From: Monocercomonoides exilis
Lineage: Eukaryota > Preaxostyla > Oxymonadida > Polymastigidae
Length of the DNA: 64,000 nucleotides
Direction of reading: 5' to 3'
Assembly: GCA_001643675.2 (NCBI GenBank)
Contig: LSRY02000040.1
Coordinates: forward strand, 152,001 to 216,000
The position numbers were made by a program, and so were the translations under genes. The notes beneath the pieces were generated by a model. The model searched no databases. It saw only the letters and a list, made by a program, of their open reading frames with translations, and was not told where the DNA came from. Below are positions 11,550 to 21,422 of the stretch, one piece after another. The stretch's first letter is position 1; each line of letters starts with the position of its first letter.

Positions 11550-12147
11550 CCAAATTCTTTTCATTTAGCTTTTTGAATCAAAAACCATCTTTATCTTTTT
11601 TATTCGTTTCACAAAGCGTGTTAAAATAATCATTAGAATTGCTTTGTCAAAAAGTCTTATTATCATTTTTTTGAAAGGATGATGATACATAAAACTAAAA
11701 TAAAATAAAAACAATTAAAATAATTCAATACTCAAAGAAAATAATGTATCTTTAAACTATGATACAAAACTTAGTATTTGATATTAAAAATTCCCCTGTA
11801 AGAGTTATTAAATCTAAGAATTTCTTCGAAACAGATCAATTTGAAAAAATACAAATTTGGGTGTGATCATATTTCAAGAAATGTCATCGTTTGTTCATTT
11901 GTAAACTTCTGCTTTAAGTTTTCCTTTTTATCTCTTTCATCTGTAAACTTTTTTTGATATTCAATTATATGAACAAAAATTTGTTTGATTTAATTATCAT
12001 TCAGAGGTTTGATATTTGGTAATTTGATGCATTGACGTTTAACTTAAGCTTTTCAATTGCAATTATTACTTTTATTCTATTTGATAAATATGAATAAATG
12101 TATTGCTTCATCTCTTATGATATTATTGTTTTTGACAACAATGAAAC
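11550..12147. other. AT-rich intergenic DNA
   Basis: After the conserved 3' flank (to 11615) I see only AT-rich DNA up to the PNKP gene. No gene or RNA supported. Confidence 0.5.
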
Positions 12148-13616
12148 TTGAAACAATTAGAAGTGGCAAGCTCTTCGAGCACCCCATCGGATAGCAATAA
12201 ATGGATTCATCATGACACTGCGCTATATAAAATTATGAATCAAGACATCAGAACAAAGATAGCAGGCTTTGATTTTGATGGAAACTTGGCAAAAACAAAA
12301 AGTGGAAGCAAATTTTGCACAGGTCCAACGGATTGGCAGTTTTGGCAACCATGCGTTCCTGAAGCATTAAAGAAATGTTATGAAGATGGGTACCTTGTCG
12401 TTATAATTTCCAATCAAATGGGTATTTCTAAGGGGCATATTACTGAATCTGCTATCATGGGGGAATTTGACAACTTCCAAAAGGCTGTTGGAATACCAAT
12501 TGATATGTATGTTGCTACAAGCGAGGATGGCTTTCGCAAGCCGTCTTGCGGATTGTGGGAACTGCTTGTGGAGAAGTCTCTGAAAGGGACAGAGCCAAAT
12601 CTGAAGGAAAGTTTTTATGTTGGTGACGCTGGTGGGAGGCCAGCAAACAGCGGGCAACTTGACCGCAAAAAGGACCATTCGTGCAGCGACAGAAAGTTTG
12701 CTATCAATGTTGGCGTCGACTTCTACACACCAGAGGAGTATTTCCTGAAGAACCCCAAGGCGCAGTTCGTGATTGACGGGTTTGACCCACGCACGCTCAA
12801 AGAAGGCGCTCCGATGTTTACGAAGCCGAGCGTGCGAAAAGATGGGGCGGGGTCTGTTTTGGACGAAGGGCACATTGTGCGGGATGCGAGTGCGGGGCAG
12901 GAGATGGTGCTTTTGGTGGGGTCTCCTGCTTCGGGGAAGTCGACGTTCACAAAGCGGTTCTTTTTGGAGACGGGCAGGTACGAGCACATCAACAGGGACA
13001 CACTGAAGGACATGAAGAAGTGTGCGAAGGCAGCGACGGCTGCGCTGGAGAGCGGGAAGAGCGTGGTAATTGACAACACGAACCCGAAAAAAGCAGACAG
13101 GGCGCAGTTTATCAGCATCGCGAAGGCGAAAGGGGTGCCTGTGCGGGTGTTCTGGTTCCAGTTTACGCTGCCGATGGTGCAGCATATGAACACATACAGA
13201 GAGCGGCTGCTGGGAGTGAATGCCCCGCACATCCCGCTGATTGCCATCAGAATGTACTTCAGGTATGATTGGGATTGGGATTTGGATTTGGATTGGGATT
13301 GGGATTGAGTGTGTGTTTGAATCTCTTTCTCTTTCACTTTTTTTTTCCTTTCTTTTTTCTTTATCTTTTGTTCTTTCTCGCTGTGTATGTGAAAAACACT
13401 TTTGGATAGGTCTAATCACAATTATTGTTATTATTATCCTTCGTCTTCTTCTTATTATAATTATGTTAATTAATATTCTTTTTTTTATCTTTACAAAATT
13501 TCAGTAAATTTGAAGAGCCGACCTTGGACGAAGGCGTCGAGGAAATCACAGAAGTCAATTTTTCACCGAAATTTGACGATGAGCGATCGAAAAGATTGTT
13601 CTACCAGTTGTCTTAG
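12148..13616 (+). CDS. PNKP: Bifunctional polynucleotide 3'-phosphatase / 5'-kinase
   Basis: The enzyme prepares damaged DNA ends for ligation by removing 3' phosphates and phosphorylating 5' hydroxyls. Exon 1 runs to 13262, a 242-nt GT-AG intron covers 13263-13504, and exon 2 runs 13505-13616, ending LFYQLS then TAG. The HAD phosphatase part shows KIAGFDFDGNLAKTKSG (about residues 38-54), IISNQMGISKG, GFRKPSCGLWELL and FYVGDAGGRP. The kinase part shows the Walker A GSPASGKST (about 260) and INRDTLK. Exon 2 encodes KFEEPTLDEGVEEI, the usual PNKP C-terminus. There is no FHA domain. The canonical DxDGT motif reads DFDGN here. No in-frame ATG lies before the conserved Trp region: the frame opens after a TGA at 12142, and an ATG at 12141 is in another frame, so a short 5' exon or damage is likely. 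The intron starts with TTGGGA-type microsatellite repeats. G+C rises along the gene. Confidence 0.88.
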
Positions 13617-14463
13617 GAAAAAAAAAATGAATTTCGAAAAATATTTTAAAAAAATGATGATGATGAAAGTTGCATACTCATAAAAATAAAAAAAAGCTGT
13701 TTTTTTTTTCCCTGTTTCAAGAGAATGTTCTTATGCTGTTATTTTTTGAATTCCTCAGAATTTTGTTTTATTGAATCATATTTTATATTTTATTTTTCTT
13801 TTTGAAATGTCATTTTCAAATGTTCCAAATGAAAAAGTCTCTTTCAAAATTTGCAAGTCTTGTTTTTTATGTTAGAGGGGCTTATAAAAATTAAACGAAG
13901 TGCGTTATTTTGAAATTTTGATAAATATTTTTTGAGAAATATTCATTCAAATTGCAAATTATATGGGGCATATTTTTTGTTATAGTGAAAAATATAGAGA
14001 TTTGTTACAAACTTTTTCTTCAAATGATTTATCATATATTTTCCATTTCAATGCTTAAAAATACAGAATAATAACAAAAATGAGAAAAATATTTGAAAAC
14101 GAAATGTGGAACAAAATTCATAAACCAAAAAATTACTTCCCATTTGTTTCCATTGATCAAAAATACCAAAACAAGAGTATTTTCTTTAACAAAAACAATT
14201 GCTTGTGTGCCTGTTATTGGAAAGAAAATTAAATATTTAATATGAGGAAATTTATTTTATTGTTTTGAATTGAATTCTTTAGAATAAAATTGAGCAGAAC
14301 AGTTTATGAACAAGGTTAATAATTCACATTATGATGTATCTTTCTATGAAAATTTTCATTTTTCACCTGTACAAATCCTTGAAGGTGTTCTTGAGTATTT
14401 TTATTTCAATTTATTTGTTGATTTTTTGCGAATATTTGTTCATTGCTAGAAGACTTTGGAAAA
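13617..14463. other. AT-rich intergenic DNA
   Basis: No supported gene. An in-frame extension of the next gene reaches 14443 but has no ATG before 14464. Confidence 0.5.
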
Positions 14464-15749
14464 ATGTTAAATGAGATTAAAAAAATGTTCTATGAGGAAC
14501 AAAAAATGAAAATCATCGAAATGAATAAAATGATGGCGAAGATGAATGCAAGCGAACTGAAATTTGTTTTCTCAGGCGAAAATCACTATTCAGTTGAGAG
14601 TTTGATCGAAGAAAATCAATTATCGTTGGAAAATGCATTTTTGCTGTTGAAGCATTTGGCGTACTGCGAAGTATTGAACGGAGTGTTTGACAGAAAGCTA
14701 ATTTGTCCTTCATTGAGGAATAGAATCGAAAAGATGATAGTTGATGAAAATGAGAAGAAGAAAGAAGAAAAGAATGAAAGGCTTTTGGTCGATCTTTACG
14801 AATATTATTTTTTGAAACTTGATTACAACATCTGTGAAGATCTTGTGTCGATTTGCGTGCCTTGCCTTCTGAAAGTTACGTTGAACAAAGAGGGAAACGA
14901 GGAGACTCAAAAAGAAGTGGAAATGGCTTTGCTTGCATTAAGTAACATACGCGAATTATATGTATGAACATTTTTATTTCCTTTATGAAATCATTGCTGT
15001 TTTTTCAAATATATTTTGATTAGCGTTCTGAAAAAGAACTGTATTTGAATGAGATCAAAGAGATTATCCAAAATCATCAGAAGCATCAGAATCTGACACG
15101 GTTTGCATATCAATCAGCTTGGCAGTTTTTATACAACAGAAATTTCTTCTTCAATGAGCTGGAAAGCGTGATTGTGAATGAGCTGCATTTTGCAAGAGAA
15201 GCAAGAAGAGAAATCGAAGATCTGTCAAAGTGTGTGGATTGGAAGAGAAAAGAAGAGGGAAAAGGAGAAAGGGAAGCGAAAGAAGAGCTTATTCTAGGGA
15301 GATGGCTAGATGTTATTCATAATTACTTTGACTCATTGAGATTATGGAATGAAGAATCTGCCGAACTTATTGACAGCATTGTTCAGGTGTTTAGAGCATC
15401 AAGAGATAATAACAAGGAAATTCACCTGAAATGCCTATATTTGATTCGAAGAGCAGCAAAAGAAAAAATCGTGAAAATTGATGAATTGTTGAAAGGAGGA
15501 TTTATTGATAGCATTTTGGAGGAGACTCAGCTCCCAACACTGGATGATAAAATAATAATTAATTATCTTGTTTTCTATGAGGTTATTTCAGAAAGACTCA
15601 AAGATGAGGAGAAAGATGAAATGGAAGAGGAGAAAAGAAAGGTTTCAAAAAGGAAAGTGTTGGAACAGACGGAAGAAGAAGGATATGAAGACATTGTCAA
15701 TTGTTTTATTGAGATTTTTGATTTTCTTTGGAGAAAATGTTTTTATTAA
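14464..15749 (+). CDS. Charged helical-repeat family protein, copy 3
   Basis: Exon 1 is 14464-14961 (ATG chosen as the first in frame) and exon 2 is 15024-15749, joined in phase 0 by a 62-nt intron (GTATGA to TTAG). The product is about 407 residues. It starts MLNEIKKMFYEEQKMKI and has NAFLLLKHLAYCEVLNG, LVDLYEYYFLKLDYNICED, ICVPCLLKVTLNKEGNEE, RSEKELYLNEIKEII, QSAWQFLYNRNFF and VFRASRDNNKEIH. Both exons are open and free of internal stops. It is the most diverged of the five copies and lies outside the inverted block. The conserved VNELHFAREARREIEDLSKC region links it to copy 2. The stop is TAA and the C-terminus is shorter than in copies 1, 2 and 4. The alpha-helical, Leu/Glu/Lys-rich pattern suggests a solenoid; role unknown. 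Confidence 0.75.
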
Positions 15750-17069
15750 GCTTTTCGTAGGATATTTCTGTTTATTTTTGCGAATACTTGAGGAAATTGT
15801 TGATGTTTCGTTTTGAAATTTTAATTATTAATTTATAATGTTTATTTTATGCAATAGAAAACAATCATAAGATGAAATTTACCATTGTTCTGATACATGG
15901 AACTTTGTGTGAAACAAGAACCAAACAAAAGCATATCATGCATTTATTTCCAACCATTTTTAAAGTTTAGTAATTCTTTCTTTTAGAAAATAAACTTGAC
16001 GCGAAATTAAAAGGTTATCAATTTTTTTTTCATTCATTTGCTAATAATATGAAAAAGAGGATAAATTAAAAAAAAATATCTATAACATTATTCTCAAACA
16101 ACAAAGAGTGAAACTGAAAATCAAGAAGAGTTATTCTTTTTTCTCTGACAACTTTTTCCCCTCGACCCTTTTTTGTAAATCTTGCTCCAGCTTAATACAA
16201 GCTCGTAGCCAACGAAAACTGACGAGAAACGTTTATTTTTAGGCAAAATGAAACTTGAAGGACATAAATGAAACCTAAAAATATTCATAAATTTTTATCA
16301 TTCTGTTCTTTAAGTTTTCAGTTTTGTTGAGGATAGTTTATGTGTCTGAAATAAAATGGATAAATTGACGATGAAGTTTTTTTTAAAAGTGAAAAAAATA
16401 GAAAATGATTAGAGTGCAACAAACACTCACAATTTATTATCTTCTAATTTTGTCTCTTTTTCGTAACATATGCATTCATTCGTAAGGTGTCTTTGCAATA
16501 ATACTCTTTTTTTATCCAGAAAAGTCTTATTTCGAGAGAATTTTTAATTTGAAAATTTCAGATCAAAGTGATTAAATGATCAATATTTTTTGTATTTTAA
16601 ATTTTCTTTCTCAAATTAAAGTTGTTTTGTAATTTTTTCATGCTTTCATAACAAAGGGATGATAATTAACTTAAATAACTTCGATTTTTTCTTGGAATGA
16701 TTAAATTGTGAAAAATAACTGATGTGCTTTTAGTTGCAGTATGCCTATTTTTATATATTTCACTTATGCAGAAAATATTTTTTTACGAAATTTTTTATCC
16801 AAGAGATCTCGGTATTTTTTAATTTTATTTTTTGATCAATCGATTAATGATCTTTCCATGAATATAACATTCTGCAAGTTATAAGTTTCTTCAACAGAAC
16901 ATGGCATATTCTTTTTATTGCTTTTATAACTTTTCACATTTCACAAGTTTCTTTTTCACTAGTTTTCTCAAATCATCGACTTTTTGAAAAAATGAAATTT
17001 TTGGTTGTGTTCAAAATAATTATTTCATTTAATAAGTTGTATCTGACAAAGAAACTCGGTTTTTTGCGT
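15750..17069. other. AT-rich intergenic DNA
   Basis: I see no protein-like frame, RNA gene or repeat unit that I can support over this 1.3 kb. Confidence 0.5.
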
Positions 17070-17077
17070 GCTCTATC
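17070..17077. repeat. 8-bp target site duplication, left (GCTCTATC)
   Basis: Exact direct copy of 20084-20091, immediately outside the terminal inverted repeats. Confidence 0.85.
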
Positions 17078-17916
17078 TAGGCCTCTGCGACACATATTTT
17101 TTGAGAACAATTTGTCGGTCGAGAAATTTTTCATTTGTCGAAAAAATTGAAATAATTGTTTTTTCCCTAATTTGTCAATTCATGAATATATCAAAGTTTC
17201 CTAAACTTTTCTGTCACTGTTTTTTTTTTTTTTTTTTTTTTTTTTTCGTTTTTATGACCATAATAATAATATATTTTGTATTTTGAAAACAAATAAGAAA
17301 TTTTTGAAAACACTGGAGAGACAGATGAAAGGAGTTAAAGAGATTGTTGTTTTTATTAAATACAATGATTTGGAATGGAAGATTTTTGAGATGTCTCTGC
17401 TGCTGATGTGGATTTGATTATTGGAGATAATTTAAACGTTGTTTTTTTAAATGCTCGAAGAAAAATAACTCATGAATAAGAATTATTCTATTCATCTTCT
17501 TCTTCTTCCTCCTCCTCTTCCATTTCACCAGTTCCTTTGCTTCCGCCCGCTTCAACACAGCCATCTTCCATTGACACTCAATTTCCATTTCATACAACTT
17601 CATCACAGCATCTCACATTGCACTCTACAACTCTGTCTTTCATATCACAAATGCATTAACTTTCTCTTTCTACTCCTTCTTTTTCTTTTCTTCTTTTTCA
17701 TTTTCTTCTCCTTCCTTTTCTTCTTATTCTTCTTCCTCTTCCTCTTCCTCTTCCTCTTCCTCTTCCTCTTCCTCTTCCTCTTCCTCTTCTTTATCATCTT
17801 CAAGCAGCACATCATTGCCAGATGCTTCAACAGACAAGCGAATGAAGCAGTTGCAATCGTTAATCACTTTCAAATGCCCTCTTCTCAATCCGCCTGCAAA
17901 TTATGATCCAACTTCT

Positions 17917-17963
<47 letters not shown>

Positions 17964-20083
17964 TTCTTCTTCTTCTTCTTCTTCTTCTTCTTCTTCTTCT
18001 TCCATTCCTTCCTCTTTCTTCTCTTCTGAGCAAACAAACATTTCACAATTGATCAGCAAACCTCCTTCTCTCTCAACAACATCAGCAAAAGGAGGAATTC
18101 TTCTGAAGAGAAATCATCATCTGTCTTTGATTGAGGTGACAGACGGGCGAAACGGAGTTGTTGGAGAAGATTTCATGTTTGACATGAGAAGAAGAGAAGA
18201 GAAGGAGAAGGAGAAGAACAGAAAGAAACAGGAATTGCTGGGAATGTCAGCACAAACTGTTGGCAGAGTATCACAAATGGATCGAAATTAAGTGGAGATG
18301 AGAGGAATGGTGAAGAAGCAGACAGAAGAATCGATTGTCAGCAGAAAGGAAAGGGAAGAAGTTTGTTGTTAAATGAAAATAATTCGTTCTAATTTTTGTT
18401 TTATTTATTTAAATTTCTTTTTTTCTATTTTTTTTCTTATTTTTCAGTCCAAAAGGCGTCTTCTTCAGCGCCTCAACCTCCACCACTTCTCCTCCACCCG
18501 TGCGATCTTCCCTTCTTTCGGCTCTCCTGTCTTTTTTGAGGTGCCAATTGCGAACACAACCGAAGAGACGATGTTTGTCGGTATAACAGCCACACGAATA
18601 AGGAAAACGTGCAGTTCACAGAAAAGACAGGAAATGGGGATGAGAAATGAAACAGGAATGAGCATTCAATTGAATGAGACGAATGACATTTCAGACGAAT
18701 GCGAAGAGCTGTTTGAAGATCCAATGGGAATGGCAGCAGAATACGAAGTGGAAGACGAGATTATTCCACTCACAGACGAATATCACAAATACTTCAAATC
18801 TCTCTTCTTCCCTCAAACAGCTTCTGTTTCGTCTTCTTCTTCTTCTTCAGCAAATAGAAAGCAAAACTCGTTTGTCTTCCCAGAAATCACATCCACTCCC
18901 ATTCTTTCGTCGAGTCCTCTTCAGGAATATCAGCTCAAACACCACACCATCTCTTCATTATCATCTTCTTCTTCAACAACAACAACAACAACAACTTCTT
19001 CTTCTTCCTCTTCTTCTCATTCTCATTCTCATTCTTCCCCCTTTCCCCTTCTCTCTTTTTTCAAACAATTTCTTTCCGAAAAGTGCGATGCTCTTCGCTC
19101 CATCAGAATATTTTTTCATTTCAGCAAACTTCTTTTCTATAGTCCTCTTCGGCTTTGCATGTAGCTCCATCTGCTCCTTCATCACCATTGTAATTACCAA
19201 GTATTCATGCCATCTCACAAACGCACTCCAATTGAGCAACATTTCATTCACTGGATAAAACGAAATTATCTGAACTTCGTTTCATTCACTTTTTTTGTTC
19301 GGAAAATAATATTCCTTCACTAATATGTTATCACCGCTTCATGTTATAGAAAAAGAATTGCATCATTCGTTTTTGTCCAAATTTTAACTTTGAACAAAAG
19401 ATTTTTACAATTATTAGTTATAACAAAAGTCTTCAAACTGCAGTTTAATCGTTTCATATAATTGCAACAACAATCAAATGTTATTTTTGAAACGATGCTC
19501 AAATTTGTATTAAAAATCAAAATCAAAAAGATAAAAGAGAATTGTTTGAAATACGCTATTCTTCATTTCCTTTTATAAATAATGATCAAAAAGTCTTTTT
19601 TGAACAATGCAACATTTGAGATAATATTTTACCAAATCATTGAACTTTGAAATAAGATATCAAAGCAAGCATGATTCCAAAATGAAAAAAAAGTGAAATC
19701 TTCAAGTGAGCGAAAGTCTTATAGTAAAGAAAATTAGTAATTGATAAATAATCAATAATTTTAAGTTATATCTTACAACTCGACCGATCAATGTCAAACG
19801 ACTGATCTTTGTCGTTCGACTGATCTCGACAAAGATCTGACGATTACCCATTATTAAAATAAAAATTTTTGAAAAAAAGGAAAATTTTTGATTAATCATT
19901 TCCATATTAAATTATTAATATTTATCGATACAAAAACATAAATAATGATTTTATTTCGTTTTTTCTTAAATAATTAAAAATTAAAATATTAAATTTTCAT
20001 AATAATTAAAAAATAAAACTCGACTAAATTGTCGGTCGACCTGTCGAGTTGTTTCAAAAATGTCGGTCAGTCGCAGAGGCCTA
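17078..20083. mobile_element. hAT-like DNA element carrying a gene-like segment
   Basis: The ends are perfect 14-bp inverted repeats, TAGGCCTCTGCGAC (17078-17091) and its complement (20070-20083), and the element is flanked by the direct duplication GCTCTATC. An 8-bp duplication with TAGG-type ends fits the hAT superfamily. Subterminal GTCGGTCGA / TCGACCGAC motifs recur at both ends and near 19778-19840. No hAT transposase is visible: the interior holds a Ser-rich, intron-containing gene-like segment (17460-19164). Removing the element restores continuous flanking sequence. It therefore looks non-autonomous, 3006 bp long, and may have captured host DNA. Confidence 0.75.
17460..19164 (+). pseudogene. 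Gene-like segment inside the hAT-like element
   Basis: One frame runs from about 17461 through SSFASARFNTAIFH, a TGA at 17572, two poly-Ser tracts, MPDASTDKRMKQLQSLITF, DMRRREEKEKEKNRKKQELL and GMSAQTVGRVSQMDRN to a TAA at 18289. The same frame continues beyond the TAA for 23 charged codons (VEMRGMVKKQTEESIVSRK) to GTTTGT. A typical TTTTTCAG at about 18449 opens a phase-0 frame reading SKRRLLQRLNLHHFSSTRA, then IFPSFGSPVFFEVPIANTT, then ITATRIRKTC, and ends with Ser/Thr/His-rich sequence at 19164. The pattern looks like a formerly spliced host gene with two nonsense codons. The block around FFEVPIANTTEE is loosely reminiscent of nephrocystin-4-type proteins, but I do not assign it. Confidence 0.5.
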
Positions 20084-20091
20084 GCTCTATC
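20084..20091. repeat. 8-bp target site duplication, right (GCTCTATC)
   Basis: Exact copy of 17070-17077. Confidence 0.85.
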
Positions 20092-21119
20092 ATTAATATG
20101 TGCAATTCTTTTTGAAAAGCCACAAATGTTTAATTTTCAAATTCTTCAAAATTTTCATGGTTTACTCAAATTTCTTTTTCAGCTCACAAATCTCCTCAAG
20201 AATGTTTGAAATGGCATTATCAAGTTATAGATTCTATTTTCGTGAAGTTTGATATTTGTTAACAATATATTTAGCTATATATATAATTTTTGATTTTATT
20301 GAGAAGCAAACATCTGTGACTTTTCAAAAAGAATCACCCAATATATTCTTGAAAAATGTGTGCCTTATCTCGAAATTTCTGCTATGCTTCAAAAATTAGT
20401 TTTTTCATTCAACATAAAATATTATCATTTCTGAAGATATGGGTGATTATTTGTGAAATCATATTTTTTTGTTCAAAATTTTCGGTTCAAAAATTTCCTT
20501 TGAGTATTTGGAAATGATAACAATAAAGTGAAAAGGCATATGAAATACATCCGCATCTTTTTTAGCAAAAACATTTGTTTTGATAGCAGTTGTGATTAAT
20601 TAACAATTTGAATTCATAATCTCTTCCCAAAGGCATACAACCTTTGAAAAATCAACACCCCGAAAAAAGATATGATTTCAAAAATAATCACACTTACAGT
20701 TATTATTTAATAAAGCACGGAAACAAGTTAAATTCATCAGAGGAAAAATCAAAAAATGGGTCAATTATCAGAAAAATGTGTATAGCAGAAAAACCATTTC
20801 ATTGAAATGTCAGCTCCTGAGAGGAAAAAATTTTCAGTCTTTGACAAATTAACCACATCTATTAATGAAGATCGAACTTGGGAATGGTTCTGCAACAGAG
20901 TTTTTTGAGAATAATATCCATCGTGCAGAATTAACCTAAAAGAGTCGAAACCGGAAAATGATGGAGAGATGTTTCACTAATGAAATAGTTTAAAGTGTGA
21001 AAAAACAAAATTTGCACAAAAAAATTCAACCTTATAAAAAATCAATGATTGAAATTGTTAAACATTTTTTGATTATATTTCTATTGTGGAAATGAGTTTC
21101 AGCAAAGCATATTCATTAA
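20092..21119. other. AT-rich intergenic DNA with a MITE
   Basis: The start resembles 1741-1930. A MITE-like copy occupies 20435-20692. Beyond it I see no supported gene up to the transposase fragment at 21120. Confidence 0.5.
20435..20692. mobile_element. MITE-like element, copy 2
   Basis: Begins AGATATGGGTGATTATTTGT and ends AAAAATAATCAC; the body aligns with 3351-3616. About 258 bp, noncoding, inverted ends. Confidence 0.6.
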
Positions 21120-21422
21120 ATGACAGGAGTGCATAATGCGTTTGTGGGTTATTGGAGCAGTGTATATAGATGCGTCTGTTCGTATCTTGAACATATGGAT
21201 CCAATTGTGTTGGATGGGGAAGGAAAGATTGCAGAGATCGATGATTGTGTGTGGAGAAGGAGAAAACAAAAAAGAGGGAGAAGAAAAAAGCAGATGTGGA
21301 TATTTATAGGAGTTGAAAGAACTGATGACTATTCAGAAAAAGAAAAAGCGGAGCATTTTGGTTGTTCCAGATCGTTCTTCTAACACTCTTTTTCCTCTCA
21401 TCAAATCTCACATTTGGCATAG
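21120..21422 (+). pseudogene. Truncated Merlin/IS1595-type transposase
   Basis: The frame reads KIAEIDDCVWRRRKQKRGRR, then KKQMWIFIGVERTDDYS. This is the first catalytic-Asp block of an IS1595/Merlin transposase (compare IVEIDETLIHRRKNKIGR in the copy at 26149). After about 21350 the frame must shift by one to keep LVVPDRSSNTLFPLIKSHI and HRYICAS, so it is broken. The homology stops exactly where the left arm of the 3.18-kb inverted repeat starts (21423), so the rest of the element was removed by that rearrangement. Confidence 0.7.
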
